Source: JAHEFX01 sp964614585
GTDB lineage: Bacteria > Actinomycetota > Acidimicrobiia > Spongiisociales > JAENVV01
NCBI GenBank assembly: GCA_964614585.1
Contig: CAZTLW010000024.1
Coordinates: forward strand, 1 to 22,586
Direction: 5' to 3'
Length of the DNA: 22,586 nt
The first letter of the stretch is position 1, and each line of letters begins with the position of its first letter. The position numbers and the translations under genes were made by a program. This document shows, piece after piece, positions 1 to 8,434 of the stretch. Below the pieces are notes generated by a model. The model did no database searches and was not told where the DNA came from. It saw only the letters and a list, made by a program, of their open reading frames with translations.

Positions 1-85
1 CATCATCGCGCCGCAGAGGGGCCGCCGTCATCGGTGCCAGCCCTCAACCCGGAGACAGACCGCCCCCGCCCGAGCCGGTGTCACC

Positions 86-919
86 TCACCCGAGGTCGAG
101 GGCCACGTCCAGTGCCGGGGCCGAGTGGGTGAGCCAGCCGAGCGAGATCACGTCGACACCCGACTCGGCGGTCGCCCGAGCCGTGTCGGGGGTCACACCG
201 CCGCTCGCCTCGGTGACCATTCGCCCGTCCACCATGGCCACCGCCTCGGCGAGCATCGCCGGGTCCATGTTGTCCAACAGCACGATGTCGGCTCCGACCT
301 CCAGCAACTCGGCCAACTGCTCGAGCGTGTCGACCTCCACCTCCACCGTCACCGTGTGACCCACCCGGGCCCGCACGGCCTCCACGGCGGGGCGGACACC
401 CCCGGCCGCCACGACATGGTTGTCCTTGATCATCACCGCGTCGTGGAGACCGAACCGATGATTGCGACCGCCCCCCATCCGCACGGCGTGCTTCTCGAGT
501 GCCCGCAGGCCGGGGGTGGTCTTGCGGGTGTCGGCGATGGCGGCGCCGGTCCCGGCCACGACGTCGACCACCCGGGCGGTGGCGGTGGCGATGCCGCACA
601 GCCGGCCCAGCAAGTTCAGGGCCACCCGCTCGCCGGTGAGGATCGCCCGGGTCGGGCCGGACACTCGGGCCATGACCTGCCCGGCCACGGCGTCGTGCCC
701 ATCGGCCACGTCGACGACCACCTCGACGCGGGGATCGAGCGCCCCGAACACGGCAGCGAGCACGTCGGTGCCGGCCACCCGGCCGGGCTCGCGGGCGACG
801 ACCCGACCGATGGCGGTGGCGTCGGCGGGGACCACGGCCTCGGTGGTGAGGTCCCCGGCGAGACCGAGATCCTCGGCGAGGGCGGTCTCGACGACGCGCC
901 GAAGTTCCAGCGGGTTCAT
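86..919 (-). CDS. nadC: Nicotinate-nucleotide diphosphorylase (carboxylating), quinolinate phosphoribosyltransferase
   Basis: Last step of the de novo NAD branch: quinolinate plus PRPP gives nicotinate mononucleotide, CO2 and PPi, in the cytosol. The 277-aa product has the usual family length and reads through the whole fold: N-terminal EDLGLAGDLTTEAV, the PRPP/quinolinate-binding stretch ADTRKTTPGLRALEKHAV followed by GGGRNHRFGLHDAVMIKDNHV, and the barrel end VEVEVDTLEQL, VLLDNM, EASGGV and DVISLGWLTHS. The ATG at 917-919 overlaps the nadB stop by 4 nt (ATGA), so it is translationally coupled as the third gene of nadA-nadB-nadC. A much longer open frame continues upstream in this phase but is only a GC-rich shadow of nadB. 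Identity is secure. Confidence 0.97.
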   Translation of the reverse strand: MNPLELRRVVETALAEDLGLAGDLTTEAVVPADATAIGRVVAREPGRVAGTDVLAAVFGALDPRVEVVVDVADGHDAVAGQVMARVSGPTRAILTGERVALNLLGRLCGIATATARVVDVVAGTGAAIADTRKTTPGLRALEKHAVRMGGGRNHRFGLHDAVMIKDNHVVAAGGVRPAVEAVRARVGHTVTVEVEVDTLEQLAELLEVGADIVLLDNMDPAMLAEAVAMVDGRMVTEASGGVTPDTARATAESGVDVISLGWLTHSAPALDVALDLG

Positions 920-2445
920 CGGGCCGCACCGACGGGCAAGGGCCTCGCCGATACCGGCGAAGGGACCACCCGACGTCGCAGGGCCTGGGCCGGGTCCGGC
1001 TCGGGGAAGTCGAGGCGATGGTGGCCGCCCCGGCTCTCGGTCCGGACGAGGGCGGCCTGCGTCACGAGACGGGCGAGCAGGCGGGCGTTGCGGCCGTCGA
1101 TCGTGTGGTCCAGGACGTGGGCGGCGGCAAGCCAGTCGGCCAGGGACCCGAGCCCGTCGCCGGTCCGGGCGACCCCGGCATGGCGGCTCATGAGGGCCCG
1201 CAGCTCGGCGTGCTCGGGGCCGCGCCCCCACGACAGGTCGAGGGCGCCGACGGGGACGACCGGGTGGGCGGCCGGACGGTCCGACGGCAGCATGGTCGCC
1301 ACGCGGGCCCCGAACACGAGGCCCTCCAGCAGGGAGTTGGAGGCGAGACGATTGGCACCGTGGACGCCGGTCGACGAGGCCTCGCCCACCGCAAAGAGCC
1401 CGGGCAGCGACGAGCGACCCCCGAGATCCGTGTCGATGCCACCCATCGAATAGTGGGCGGCCGGCGCCACCGGCAGCAGGTCGGTGCGGGGGTCGAGGCC
1501 GTGGGCCATGGCGAGGGCGAACACGGTGGGAAAGCGCTCGGGGAACCCGTCGGCGAGGTGACGGGCGTCGAGGAAGGCCCCCGCCCCCGCCTCCCGTTGG
1601 CGCCAGTTGGCCCGAGCGACGACGTCCCGGGGCGCCAACTCGGCATCGGGGTGGACGGCGGGCAGGTATCGATGGCCCGCCCCGTCGACGAGGTGGGCAC
1701 CCTCTCCCCGCAGCGCCTCGGTGAGGAGCGGGGCGGGGTCGGCGCCGACGTCGAGGGCGGTGGGGTGGAACTGGACGAACTCGAGGTCGGCGAGCCGGGC
1801 GCCGGCACGGGCGGCGATCGCGATCCCGTCGCCGTTCACGTACTCGGGGTTGGTGGTGCGGTCCCAGAGCCGCCCGTACCCGCCGGTGGCCAGGACGACG
1901 GCCGGGGCGAGGAGCACCACTCGCTCCCCCACCGCCTCGGCCACCACGCCGACGACCGAGCCGTCGTCGCCTCGGACCAGGTCGACCACGGCGTGGCGCT
2001 CCAGGACCTCGATGTCGGGACGGTCGAGCGTGGCCGACCGCAGCGTCCGCATGACCTCGGCCCCGGTGGCGTCGCCGTGGGCATGGACGATCCGACGGAC
2101 GGAGTGGCCGGCCTCCCGGCCGAGGGCGAGGTCCCCGCCGGGATCGCGGTCGAAGCGGGCACCGAGGTCGATGAGTCGGCGCACGGCGTCCGGCCCGAGC
2201 TCGGCGAGGGCCTCGACGGCAGCGAGCTCGGGGATGCCGGCGGCGACGGCGACGGTGTCGGCGGCGTGGAGCCCCGGCGAGTCGTCGGCGGCGAGGGCGG
2301 CGGCGACGCCGCCCTGGGCCCAATGCGAGGAGCCGTCCGCAGCCAGCTCGCCGCGGGTGAGGACGGTCGCCCCCCGGGCGGCGAGCGCCACGGACAGCCC
2401 GGCGACGCCGGACCCGATGACGAGCGGGCCGTCGAGGTGTCGCAT
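916..2445 (-). CDS. nadB: L-aspartate oxidase
   Basis: FAD enzyme that oxidises L-aspartate to iminoaspartate, the substrate passed to NadA. 509 aa, normal length. Seen in order: N-terminal dinucleotide-binding loop VIGSGVAGLSVALAA, the SSHWAQGGVAAAL segment, the FAD/active-site block ATGGYGRLWDRTTNPEYVNG, EFVQFHPTAL, then HYSMGGIDTDLGGRSS and GLFAVGEASSTGVHGANRLA typical of the fumarate reductase/aspartate oxidase family, and a helical C-terminal domain. The aspartate-oxidase reading over succinate dehydrogenase is supported by the AQGGVAA motif and by its position between nadA and nadC. Start ATG at 2443-2445 lies 2 nt after the nadA stop; the stop overlaps the nadC start. Confidence 0.97.
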   Translation of the reverse strand: MRHLDGPLVIGSGVAGLSVALAARGATVLTRGELAADGSSHWAQGGVAAALAADDSPGLHAADTVAVAAGIPELAAVEALAELGPDAVRRLIDLGARFDRDPGGDLALGREAGHSVRRIVHAHGDATGAEVMRTLRSATLDRPDIEVLERHAVVDLVRGDDGSVVGVVAEAVGERVVLLAPAVVLATGGYGRLWDRTTNPEYVNGDGIAIAARAGARLADLEFVQFHPTALDVGADPAPLLTEALRGEGAHLVDGAGHRYLPAVHPDAELAPRDVVARANWRQREAGAGAFLDARHLADGFPERFPTVFALAMAHGLDPRTDLLPVAPAAHYSMGGIDTDLGGRSSLPGLFAVGEASSTGVHGANRLASNSLLEGLVFGARVATMLPSDRPAAHPVVPVGALDLSWGRGPEHAELRALMSRHAGVARTGDGLGSLADWLAAAHVLDHTIDGRNARLLARLVTQAALVRTESRGGHHRLDFPEPDPAQALRRRVVPSPVSARPLPVGAAR

Positions 2446-2447
2446 GG

Positions 2448-3407
2448 TCAGACGGGAACCGCCAGCATGCGCTCGACGGAGCGTCGGGCGCCGTCGATGA
2501 CGTCGGCGGGCACCTCCACCGGCTCGACGAGGTCGGCGAGCGAGCGCCGGATCCCGTCGAGGGTGATGCGCTTCATGTGGGGGCAGAGGTTGCAGGGGCG
2601 GACGAACTCGACGTCGGGGTGCTCGATGGCGACGTTGTCGCTCATGGAGCACTCGGTGACCATCACGACGCGCTCGGGCTGGTTGGTGCCGACCCAGTTG
2701 ATCATCCCCGAGGTGGAGCCCACGAAGTCGGCCTCGCCGAGCACGTCGGGCGGGCATTCGGGGTGGGCGATGACCGAGACACCGGGCACCGAGCGTCGGT
2801 ACGACCGCAACTCCTCGCCGGTGAACCGCTCGTGGACCATGCAGGAGCCCTCGTAGAGGACGATCTCCTTGTCCGTCTGGGACGCCACCCAGCGGCCCAG
2901 GTACTGGTCGGGGACGAAGATGACCCGATCGGCATCGAGGCTCTCGACGACCGCCACGGCGTTGGACGACGTGCAGCAGATGTCGACGGCCGCCTTCACC
3001 TCGGCGGAGGTGTTGACGTAGGCGACGACCGGCGATCCGGGGTACGCCTCCCGGAGGCGAGCGACGTCGGCGCCGGTGATCGCCTCCGCGAGCGAGCAGC
3101 CGGCCCGGGCATCGGGGATGAGGACCAACTTGTCGGGGTTGAGGACCTTGGCGGTCTCGGCCATGAAGTGGACGCCCGCCATCACGATGACGTCGGCATC
3201 GGTCTCGGCGGCCTCCCGGGCGAGCTGGAGGCTGTCGCCACGGACGTCGGCGACCGTGTGGTAGATGTCCGGCGTCATGTAGTTGTGGGCGAGCACCACG
3301 GCGTTGCGCTCCGTCTTGAGCCGCTCGATCTCGTCGATGGTCGGGGCGAGCGCGGCGAGCTCGGACTCGGGGATCGTCGAGGGGGCGGGACGGGTGGCGA
3401 CGGCCAT
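2448..3407 (-). CDS. nadA: Quinolinate synthase
   Basis: [4Fe-4S] enzyme condensing iminoaspartate with dihydroxyacetone phosphate to quinolinate. 319 aa from the chosen start. Candidate cluster cysteines sit in three conserved contexts: DARAGCSLAEA, DICCTSSNA and PCNLCPHMK. Other family marks are VVLAHNYMTPDIYHTVADVRGDS, MAGVHFMAETAKVLNPDK, VPDQYLGRWV and HPECPPDVLGEADFVGSTSGM. The ATG at 3405-3407 is preferred because an AAGGAG Shine-Dalgarno lies 4 nt upstream; an in-frame upstream start at 3452 would place the start before the likely promoter. First gene of nadABC; 2 nt separate it from nadB. A -10-like TATACT and a small dyad lie just upstream (see 3421-3435). Confidence 0.97.
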   Translation of the reverse strand: MAVATRPAPSTIPESELAALAPTIDEIERLKTERNAVVLAHNYMTPDIYHTVADVRGDSLQLAREAAETDADVIVMAGVHFMAETAKVLNPDKLVLIPDARAGCSLAEAITGADVARLREAYPGSPVVAYVNTSAEVKAAVDICCTSSNAVAVVESLDADRVIFVPDQYLGRWVASQTDKEIVLYEGSCMVHERFTGEELRSYRRSVPGVSVIAHPECPPDVLGEADFVGSTSGMINWVGTNQPERVVMVTECSMSDNVAIEHPDVEFVRPCNLCPHMKRITLDGIRRSLADLVEPVEVPADVIDGARRSVERMLAVPV

Positions 3408-3420
3408 GGGACTCCTTTTG

Positions 3421-3435
3421 CTCAATCTGAGTATA
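3421..3435 (-). promoter_or_regulatory. nadA promoter -10 with overlapping dyad (candidate operator)
   Basis: On the minus strand TATACT (3430-3435) is a good -10, and the perfect dyad CTCA-N3-TGAG (3421-3431) overlaps its downstream edge and the expected transcription start. A repressor bound here would block initiation of nadABC. I see no convincing -35. The dyad is seen; the operator role and any link to the NadQ-like protein at 5045 or the IclR protein at 3524 are inference. Confidence 0.45.
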
Positions 3436-3511
3436 AGGCCGAGCGGCGACAAGGTGCCAGCCGCCGTAGGTCAGGGGCATCTCGGTGTCCCCTCTCCGGA
3501 CGCTCGAGGCC

Positions 3512-3517
3512 TATGGT
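3512..3517 (+). promoter_or_regulatory. Leaderless -10 of the iclR-type gene
   Basis: TATGGT ends 6 nt before the ATG at 3524, the spacing expected when transcription starts at the start codon. It supports 3524 over an earlier in-frame start at 3485. Confidence 0.5.
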
Positions 3518-3523
3518 GTCCGC

Positions 3524-4243
3524 ATGCCGGAGTCCTCCAAGACCGTGGACCAGGCGATCGGCCTGCTGTTCGAGATCCGCCGAGAGGGACCGGGCACCGC
3601 CACCGAGCTCGCCCGCCGGACCGGTCTCTCCCGCCAGTCGGTCCTCCGTTTCGTCGCCACCCTCGAGCCCTACGGGCTGATCAGGCGCGACGACAAGGAG
3701 TACCGCCTCGGCGCCGGATCGATCGAGCTGGCGACCGGCCTCGAGCCCGACCTGCGCGGCGATGCCCGCCCCGGCCTGGCCGAGCTGGTGCGCGAGTTCG
3801 GCGAGACCGCCGTCCTCACCATCCGACAGGGCGATCGGGCGGTGCCGATCGAGCAGGTGACGGCACCCGACCGCCTCGTGCGCATCCAGTACCGGCCGGG
3901 GCAGGCCCACCCCATCACCCGGTCGGCCCAGGGTCGGTGCCTGCTGCTGAATCTCCGTCCCTCCGAGTTGGAGGAGCTCCACGTCGACCTCGACGAGGTG
4001 CGGCCGTCACTCGCCCGCCTCGACGAGGTGGGCTACCTGACCTCCCAGGACGAGATAGAGGCGGGGGTGTCCGGGCTGGCGGCGCCGGTGCGGGGCCCCG
4101 ACGGCCGCGCCCTCGCCTCCCTCGCGATCGTGGCACCCACCGCCCGGTTCCCCGACGAGCGCACCGTCGCTCGGTCGGTGCGCCGCGCCGCCGCCGAGGT
4201 GTCCCGGGCCCACCTCGGTCCGCGCCAGCGGGGGGATGGCTAG
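3524..4243 (+). CDS. IclR-family transcriptional regulator
   Basis: Cytosolic DNA-binding regulator of the IclR family, 239 aa. Residues about 6-65 form the N-terminal winged helix (SKTVDQAIGLLFEI, then TATELARRTGLSRQSVLRFVATLEPYGLIRRD and the wing KEYRLGAGSIEL). The remaining part is the IclR effector domain (GETAVLTIRQGDRAVPIEQV, HPITRSAQGRCLLLN, then DEVGYLTSQDEIEAGVSGLAAPV and the strand ASLAIVAPT). The effector cannot be read from sequence; family members usually sense small organic acids or aromatics. It is divergent from nadABC with about 116 bp between starts, so control of nadA is possible but unproven. Its stop codon overlaps that of the opposite-strand lipoprotein gene in a CTAG. 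Confidence 0.92.
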   Translation: MPESSKTVDQAIGLLFEIRREGPGTATELARRTGLSRQSVLRFVATLEPYGLIRRDDKEYRLGAGSIELATGLEPDLRGDARPGLAELVREFGETAVLTIRQGDRAVPIEQVTAPDRLVRIQYRPGQAHPITRSAQGRCLLLNLRPSELEELHVDLDEVRPSLARLDEVGYLTSQDEIEAGVSGLAAPVRGPDGRALASLAIVAPTARFPDERTVARSVRRAAAEVSRAHLGPRQRGDG

Positions 4244-4860
4244 CCGGCGGCGTTGCCGACGGCGGTCTCGCACAGGGCCAGGAAGTCGTCCCAACCGGGC
4301 CCATCGACCTCGACCGGTGTCTCGGCGAAGGGGTCCGGGTAGCAGACGACGAGATGGGGGCCCGTCGCCACCCAGATCGAGTTGAACTGCCCGGTGTCGG
4401 GGTCCGTCAGGGTGAGGGCCTCGTCACCGATGCCGGCGTAGTCGACGATGTCCCAACTGATGCCGAACTCCTCGTCCTCGAACTCGAGGTCGTCGAGGTC
4501 GCGCTGGCCGCCGAAGTATTGGATCGAGAAGCTCTCGAACGTCTCGTCGGACTGCCAGAGGCAGTCGTCCGCGAGCGGGTTGTCGCCGAACTCGGCGATG
4601 CCGCCGGGGACGCCGGCGACGTCGACCCCGAGGAACGCCGACACGTCCTCGTCGGGCACGAGGTCGCAGGCACGGGTCGGCAACTCGTCGGCCGCTGCCG
4701 CGGTGGTCGTGGTGGTGTCTCCGGCGGTGGTGGTCGTGGCCCCCGCCGCGGTCGTGGTCGTGGTGTCCGTGGGCGAGGTGGTGGTCGTGGTCTCCCCGCC
4801 CCCGCCGCAGGCGGCGAGGGCGAGGGCAAGGGCGGCAAGCGCGGGCAGGAGTCGTCGCAT
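4240..4860 (-). CDS. Putative secreted lipoprotein with Thr-rich linker, DUF3558-like
   Basis: 206 aa. The N-terminus is a lipoprotein signal: MRRLL, a hydrophobic Ala/Leu stretch and the lipobox L15-A-A-C18, so the mature protein should be anchored by Cys18 to the outer face of the cytoplasmic membrane. Residues about 23-55 are a low-complexity linker of four Thr runs separated by Ala/Gly/Asp, typical of actinobacterial cell-wall-spanning tethers. The acidic C-terminal domain has four cysteines in the contexts RACDLV, DDCLWQS, VVCYPD and ALCETA. This layout resembles the actinobacterial DUF3558 lipoproteins, a tentative assignment. Function unknown. It is divergent from the NadQ-like gene and convergent with the IclR gene. 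A TACGCT box 6 nt upstream supports the start. Confidence 0.8.
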   Translation of the reverse strand: MRRLLPALAALALALAACGGGGETTTTTSPTDTTTTTAAGATTTTAGDTTTTTAAAADELPTRACDLVPDEDVSAFLGVDVAGVPGGIAEFGDNPLADDCLWQSDETFESFSIQYFGGQRDLDDLEFEDEEFGISWDIVDYAGIGDEALTLTDPDTGQFNSIWVATGPHLVVCYPDPFAETPVEVDGPGWDDFLALCETAVGNAAG

Positions 4861-4866
4861 GGGCAG

Positions 4867-4872
4867 AGCGTA
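4867..4872 (-). promoter_or_regulatory. Leaderless -10 of the lipoprotein gene
   Basis: Minus-strand TACGCT with a 6-nt spacer to the ATG at 4860. Confidence 0.55.
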
Positions 4873-4904
4873 TGCCGGCCTGGAGCAGGCCGCACCGCCA
4901 CCCC

Positions 4905-4959
4905 CTCGTTCTCGTCGGCCGGAGCCATCTCGGGGAGGGCTGGGCCCGACAAGAACGAG
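4905..4959. repeat. Imperfect inverted repeat in the divergent lipoprotein/nadQ-like intergenic region
   Basis: A 14-bp arm, CTCGTTCTCGTCGG (4905-4918), is matched with one mismatch by CCGACAAGAACGAG (4946-4959) across a 27-nt loop. It sits between two divergent starts (4860 and 5045). It could be a paired regulatory half-site or a hairpin. No function is shown. Confidence 0.35.
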
Positions 4960-5032
4960 CGTGGCGGGGCTGCGAGAGGACGGCGGCGATGCCCGCCCGG
5001 GCGCTGGGACGGCAGCTCGGCCGCGTCGGCCG

Positions 5033-5038
5033 TAGGCT
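5033..5038 (+). promoter_or_regulatory. Leaderless -10 of the NadQ-like gene
   Basis: TAGGCT with a 6-nt spacer to the ATG at 5045. Confidence 0.6.
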
Positions 5039-5044
5039 GGCCCC

Positions 5045-5941
5045 ATGGGCACGACGGTCTCGTTGGCGGCGGTGATCATCGCCGTGACCGGCGACCAGCC
5101 CCGGCTGCTGGCCATCGATCGGGGCGTCGAGCCACCCGCCCTGCCATCGGGGCCGCTCCCGACCACCACACCCACCCTCGAGCTCGGCCTGCGCGGGTGG
5201 GTGCGGGAACAGACGGGTTTCGAGCTCGGGTACGTCGAACAGCTGTACACCTTCGGCGACCTGCGACGCGATCCCACGGCCACCGACCGCCACCTCTCGA
5301 TCGCCTATCTCGCCCTCGTCCGGGAGGCCGCCACCGCGCCCGGCGCCCACTGGCTGGACGTCTACGACCTGTTCCCGTGGGAGGACCGCCGGGGCGGCGA
5401 TCCCGAGGCGTTGGTGGCCACCACCTCGGCGCTGCGGGAGTGGGCGGCCGACGACCCGGACCGCCTCCACCGGGTGCGCATCGCCTTCGGTCTCGACGGG
5501 TCGCCGTGGGATGGGATCCGCTGCCTCGACCGCTACGAGTTGCTCTACGAGGCGGCCCTCGTCGACGAGTGGTATCTCGACCGAGGGCGCCCGGCGGGTT
5601 CGGCCGTGGGATCCCTGCCGATGGCGGCCGACCACCGACGCATCGCCGCCACGTCGCTGGGGCGGGTGCGCGGCAAGCTCACCTACCGACCGGTCGTCTT
5701 CGAGTTGCTGCCCGAGGAGTTCACGCTTCGCACCCTGCAACGGGTGGTGGAGGCGCTGGCCGGCGAGGAGGTCCACACACAGAACTTCCGGCGGCTGGTC
5801 GAGTCGGGCGGGTTGGTGGAACCGACGGGCCGCCAGGACCTCGGCACGGGCGGGCGTCCGGCGACCATGCACCGGTTCCGGGCCGAGGTGCTGCTGGAGC
5901 GGCCCCGCCCGGGGGTGGGACGGCCGAGCGCCTGGGGGTGA
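5045..5941 (+). CDS. NadQ/NrtR-like (COG4111) Nudix-fold transcriptional regulator, predicted NAD metabolism regulator
   Basis: 298 aa. The N-terminal half has Nudix-fold character: strand VSLAAVIIAVTGDQPRLLAI, then LELGLRGWVREQTGFELGYVEQLYTFGDLRRD and LSIAYLALVRE. The Nudix box is degenerate: EQTG (about residues 55-58) replaces the catalytic EETG, and the upstream acidic residue is absent, so hydrolysis is unlikely. The C-terminal part (about 205-290) has the winged-helix signature of the NrtR group: GKLTYRPVVFELLPEEFTLRTLQ, then EVHTQNFRRLVES and a positively charged wing GGRPATMHRFRAEVL. Known family members (NrtR; NadQ of alphaproteobacteria) repress NAD biosynthesis genes. Lying 1.6 kb from nadABC, it is a good candidate for their regulator. 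The exact subfamily is from memory and not verified by search; a generic Nudix protein is the alternative. Confidence 0.8.
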   Translation: MGTTVSLAAVIIAVTGDQPRLLAIDRGVEPPALPSGPLPTTTPTLELGLRGWVREQTGFELGYVEQLYTFGDLRRDPTATDRHLSIAYLALVREAATAPGAHWLDVYDLFPWEDRRGGDPEALVATTSALREWAADDPDRLHRVRIAFGLDGSPWDGIRCLDRYELLYEAALVDEWYLDRGRPAGSAVGSLPMAADHRRIAATSLGRVRGKLTYRPVVFELLPEEFTLRTLQRVVEALAGEEVHTQNFRRLVESGGLVEPTGRQDLGTGGRPATMHRFRAEVLLERPRPGVGRPSAWG

Positions 5942-5959
5942 GGTTCGTTCCGTGGGCGG

Positions 5960-6030
5960 TGAGCGTCGGGATCCGACGCCCACAACCCTGGGTTGGCGTG
6001 TCGGCGACGCTCACAACCCAGGGTTGGCGT
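5960..6030. repeat. Two 26-bp direct repeats, each with a palindromic core, between convergent genes
   Basis: Copies at 5974-5999 and 6005-6030 match at 24 of 26 positions with a 31-bp period. Each holds a perfect 6-bp inverted repeat around one base: CAACCC-T-GGGTTG in the first, CAACCC-A-GGGTTG in the second. ACGC and GCGT extend both stems across a 3-nt bulge. A third stem, GCGTCGG-GAT-CCGACGC (5963-5979), overlaps copy 1, and GTGAGCGTCG (5960-5969) can also pair with CGACGCTCAC (6005-6014) in copy 2. The block fills the space between the nadQ-like stop (5941) and the amidase stop (6030-6032). A bidirectional terminator or processing structure is plausible; there is no T tract. Confidence 0.6.
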
Positions 6031-7154
6031 CAGGGGGTGGTGGGGAGTTCGCAGTTGTCGGCCCGGGGGCGACCGGGGTCGCCGGTCCACGTCTCCGGTT
6101 CGCGGATGTCGGTGCCGAGGTCGTCGGTGGTGAGGAACCGAACGAGTCCCCGGTAGACGCCCTCGGCGTAGGCCTGGCGGAACTCGGCCGTCCTGAGCAG
6201 CGCCTCCTCGGGCGCCTCGGAGATGTAGGTGCCCTCGACGATCGCCGACGGCACCGTGGCCCGCCGCAGGAGCCCGTAGAAGTCCTCCCCCGACTCGGGG
6301 TCGACCCGGGCCCGCACCCCGGCGTCGGACTTGCCGCTCCACTCGTCGAGGAACGGAGCCACGGACCGGACCACCTCCTCGTGCAGGAGCGAGGCCAGTC
6401 GGTCGGAGCCGGCGGCGGCGAGGCTGTAGAAGATCTCGGTGCCCGGCGAGGTACGGGTGCCGTTGGGCACCGAGTTGTTGTGGATGGAGACGAAGGCGTC
6501 GGCGCCGGCCGAGGAGGCGAGTTGGGCCCGGTAGCCGAGCGAGGTCTCGAGGTCCCCATCGAGGGGGCCGTCGGGACGGCGGGTCTGCAGGACCCGATCC
6601 ACCGCCGGGTACGTCGTGCCGACGGTGATGGTGCCCGTCTCCCAGTCGACGTCCCGAGGGGCACTCAGCAGGGATTCGAGGCGGACCGCGATGTCGAGGT
6701 TCGCCTCCTTCTCCGTCAGGCCGGTCGGCCCGACCGCCCCCCAGAACTTCCCGCCGTGGCCGGCGTCGACGACCACCACGGCACCGGCGAGGTCGAGGCC
6801 CGAGCCCGGGATGCCTGGATCGGCCGCCGGGATGATCTCGGCGTCGGCGAGCCGCGCCCACGGTTCGTCCGAGCACTGGGTCAGGACCCGAGCCCAGGTG
6901 CCGTCCGTCTCGAGCACCGGCAGTGCCAGCCCGCCGGCCGCCCGCACGTCCACGGCGCCGCCGGGGGCGGCGTGGAGGTCGAGGCCACCGGCCGGGGCGA
7001 TCAGCACGCCGGGATCGGCGGGCGGGGTTGGCGGAGCGGTCGACGACGTCGCCGGGGCGGCGTCGGACGACGAGCCGCCGTCGAGGCCGGCCCCGAGGGC
7101 GACGCCGACGCCGACGATCAGCAGGAGCGCGAGCAACGGCACGAACCGGAGCAT
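6030..7154 (-). CDS. N-acetylmuramoyl-L-alanine amidase (Amidase_3), exported
   Basis: Zinc amidase that cleaves the bond between N-acetylmuramic acid and L-alanine in peptidoglycan, outside the cytoplasmic membrane. 374 aa. Residues about 2-24 are a hydrophobic signal or membrane anchor, followed by a Ser/Ala/Pro/Thr linker (28-47). Residues about 50-110 form a small SH3-like region (GLALPVLETDGTWARVLT). The catalytic domain starts at VVVVDAGHGG: His133, Glu148 (TEKEANLDIA) and His225 (SIHNN) are the expected zinc ligands and Glu308 (IVEGTYIS) the catalytic acid. The ATG at 7154 is chosen; a GTG two codons upstream is also possible. It follows icd by 37 nt on the same strand. Confidence 0.93.
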   Translation of the reverse strand: MLRFVPLLALLLIVGVGVALGAGLDGGSSSDAAPATSSTAPPTPPADPGVLIAPAGGLDLHAAPGGAVDVRAAGGLALPVLETDGTWARVLTQCSDEPWARLADAEIIPAADPGIPGSGLDLAGAVVVVDAGHGGKFWGAVGPTGLTEKEANLDIAVRLESLLSAPRDVDWETGTITVGTTYPAVDRVLQTRRPDGPLDGDLETSLGYRAQLASSAGADAFVSIHNNSVPNGTRTSPGTEIFYSLAAAGSDRLASLLHEEVVRSVAPFLDEWSGKSDAGVRARVDPESGEDFYGLLRRATVPSAIVEGTYISEAPEEALLRTAEFRQAYAEGVYRGLVRFLTTDDLGTDIREPETWTGDPGRPRADNCELPTTP

Positions 7155-7191
7155 GCCCACCAGTGTGGTCGTGCCCCGGCCGTATCCGGTG

Positions 7192-8394
<1,203 letters not shown>

Positions 8395-8428
8395 GCGGCT
8401 ACTCCTGGCTGGTCGGGGACTGGGGCCG

Positions 8429-8434
8429 ATTATG
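8429..8434 (-). promoter_or_regulatory. Possible icd -10 overlapping the folD stop
   Basis: Minus-strand CATAAT, one base from TATAAT, overlaps the folD TAA stop and lies 34 nt before the icd start. No clear -35 is seen. Confidence 0.3.

Noticed and set aside
1..31. Possible start of a further minus-strand gene after nadC (ATG at 29-31, MTAAPLRRDD)
   Set aside because: Only ten codons are in the window, there is no convincing ribosome binding site, and the residues match no family I know.
920..2323. Very long open frame upstream of and in phase with nadC, rich in Arg/Pro/Gly
   Set aside because: It overlaps nadB in another frame and has the composition of a GC-rich shadow frame; nadB is fully supported by motifs.
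4680..4800. Low-complexity GGTGGTCGTGGT-type repeat tract as a DNA repeat element
   Set aside because: It is the coding sequence of the Thr-rich linker of the lipoprotein and needs no further explanation.
3283..6156. Long plus-strand open frames across 3283-6156, 1018-2856 and 9501-11756
   Set aside because: They run antisense or out of frame to genes with clear motifs, and their residue composition is typical of shadow frames in high-GC DNA.
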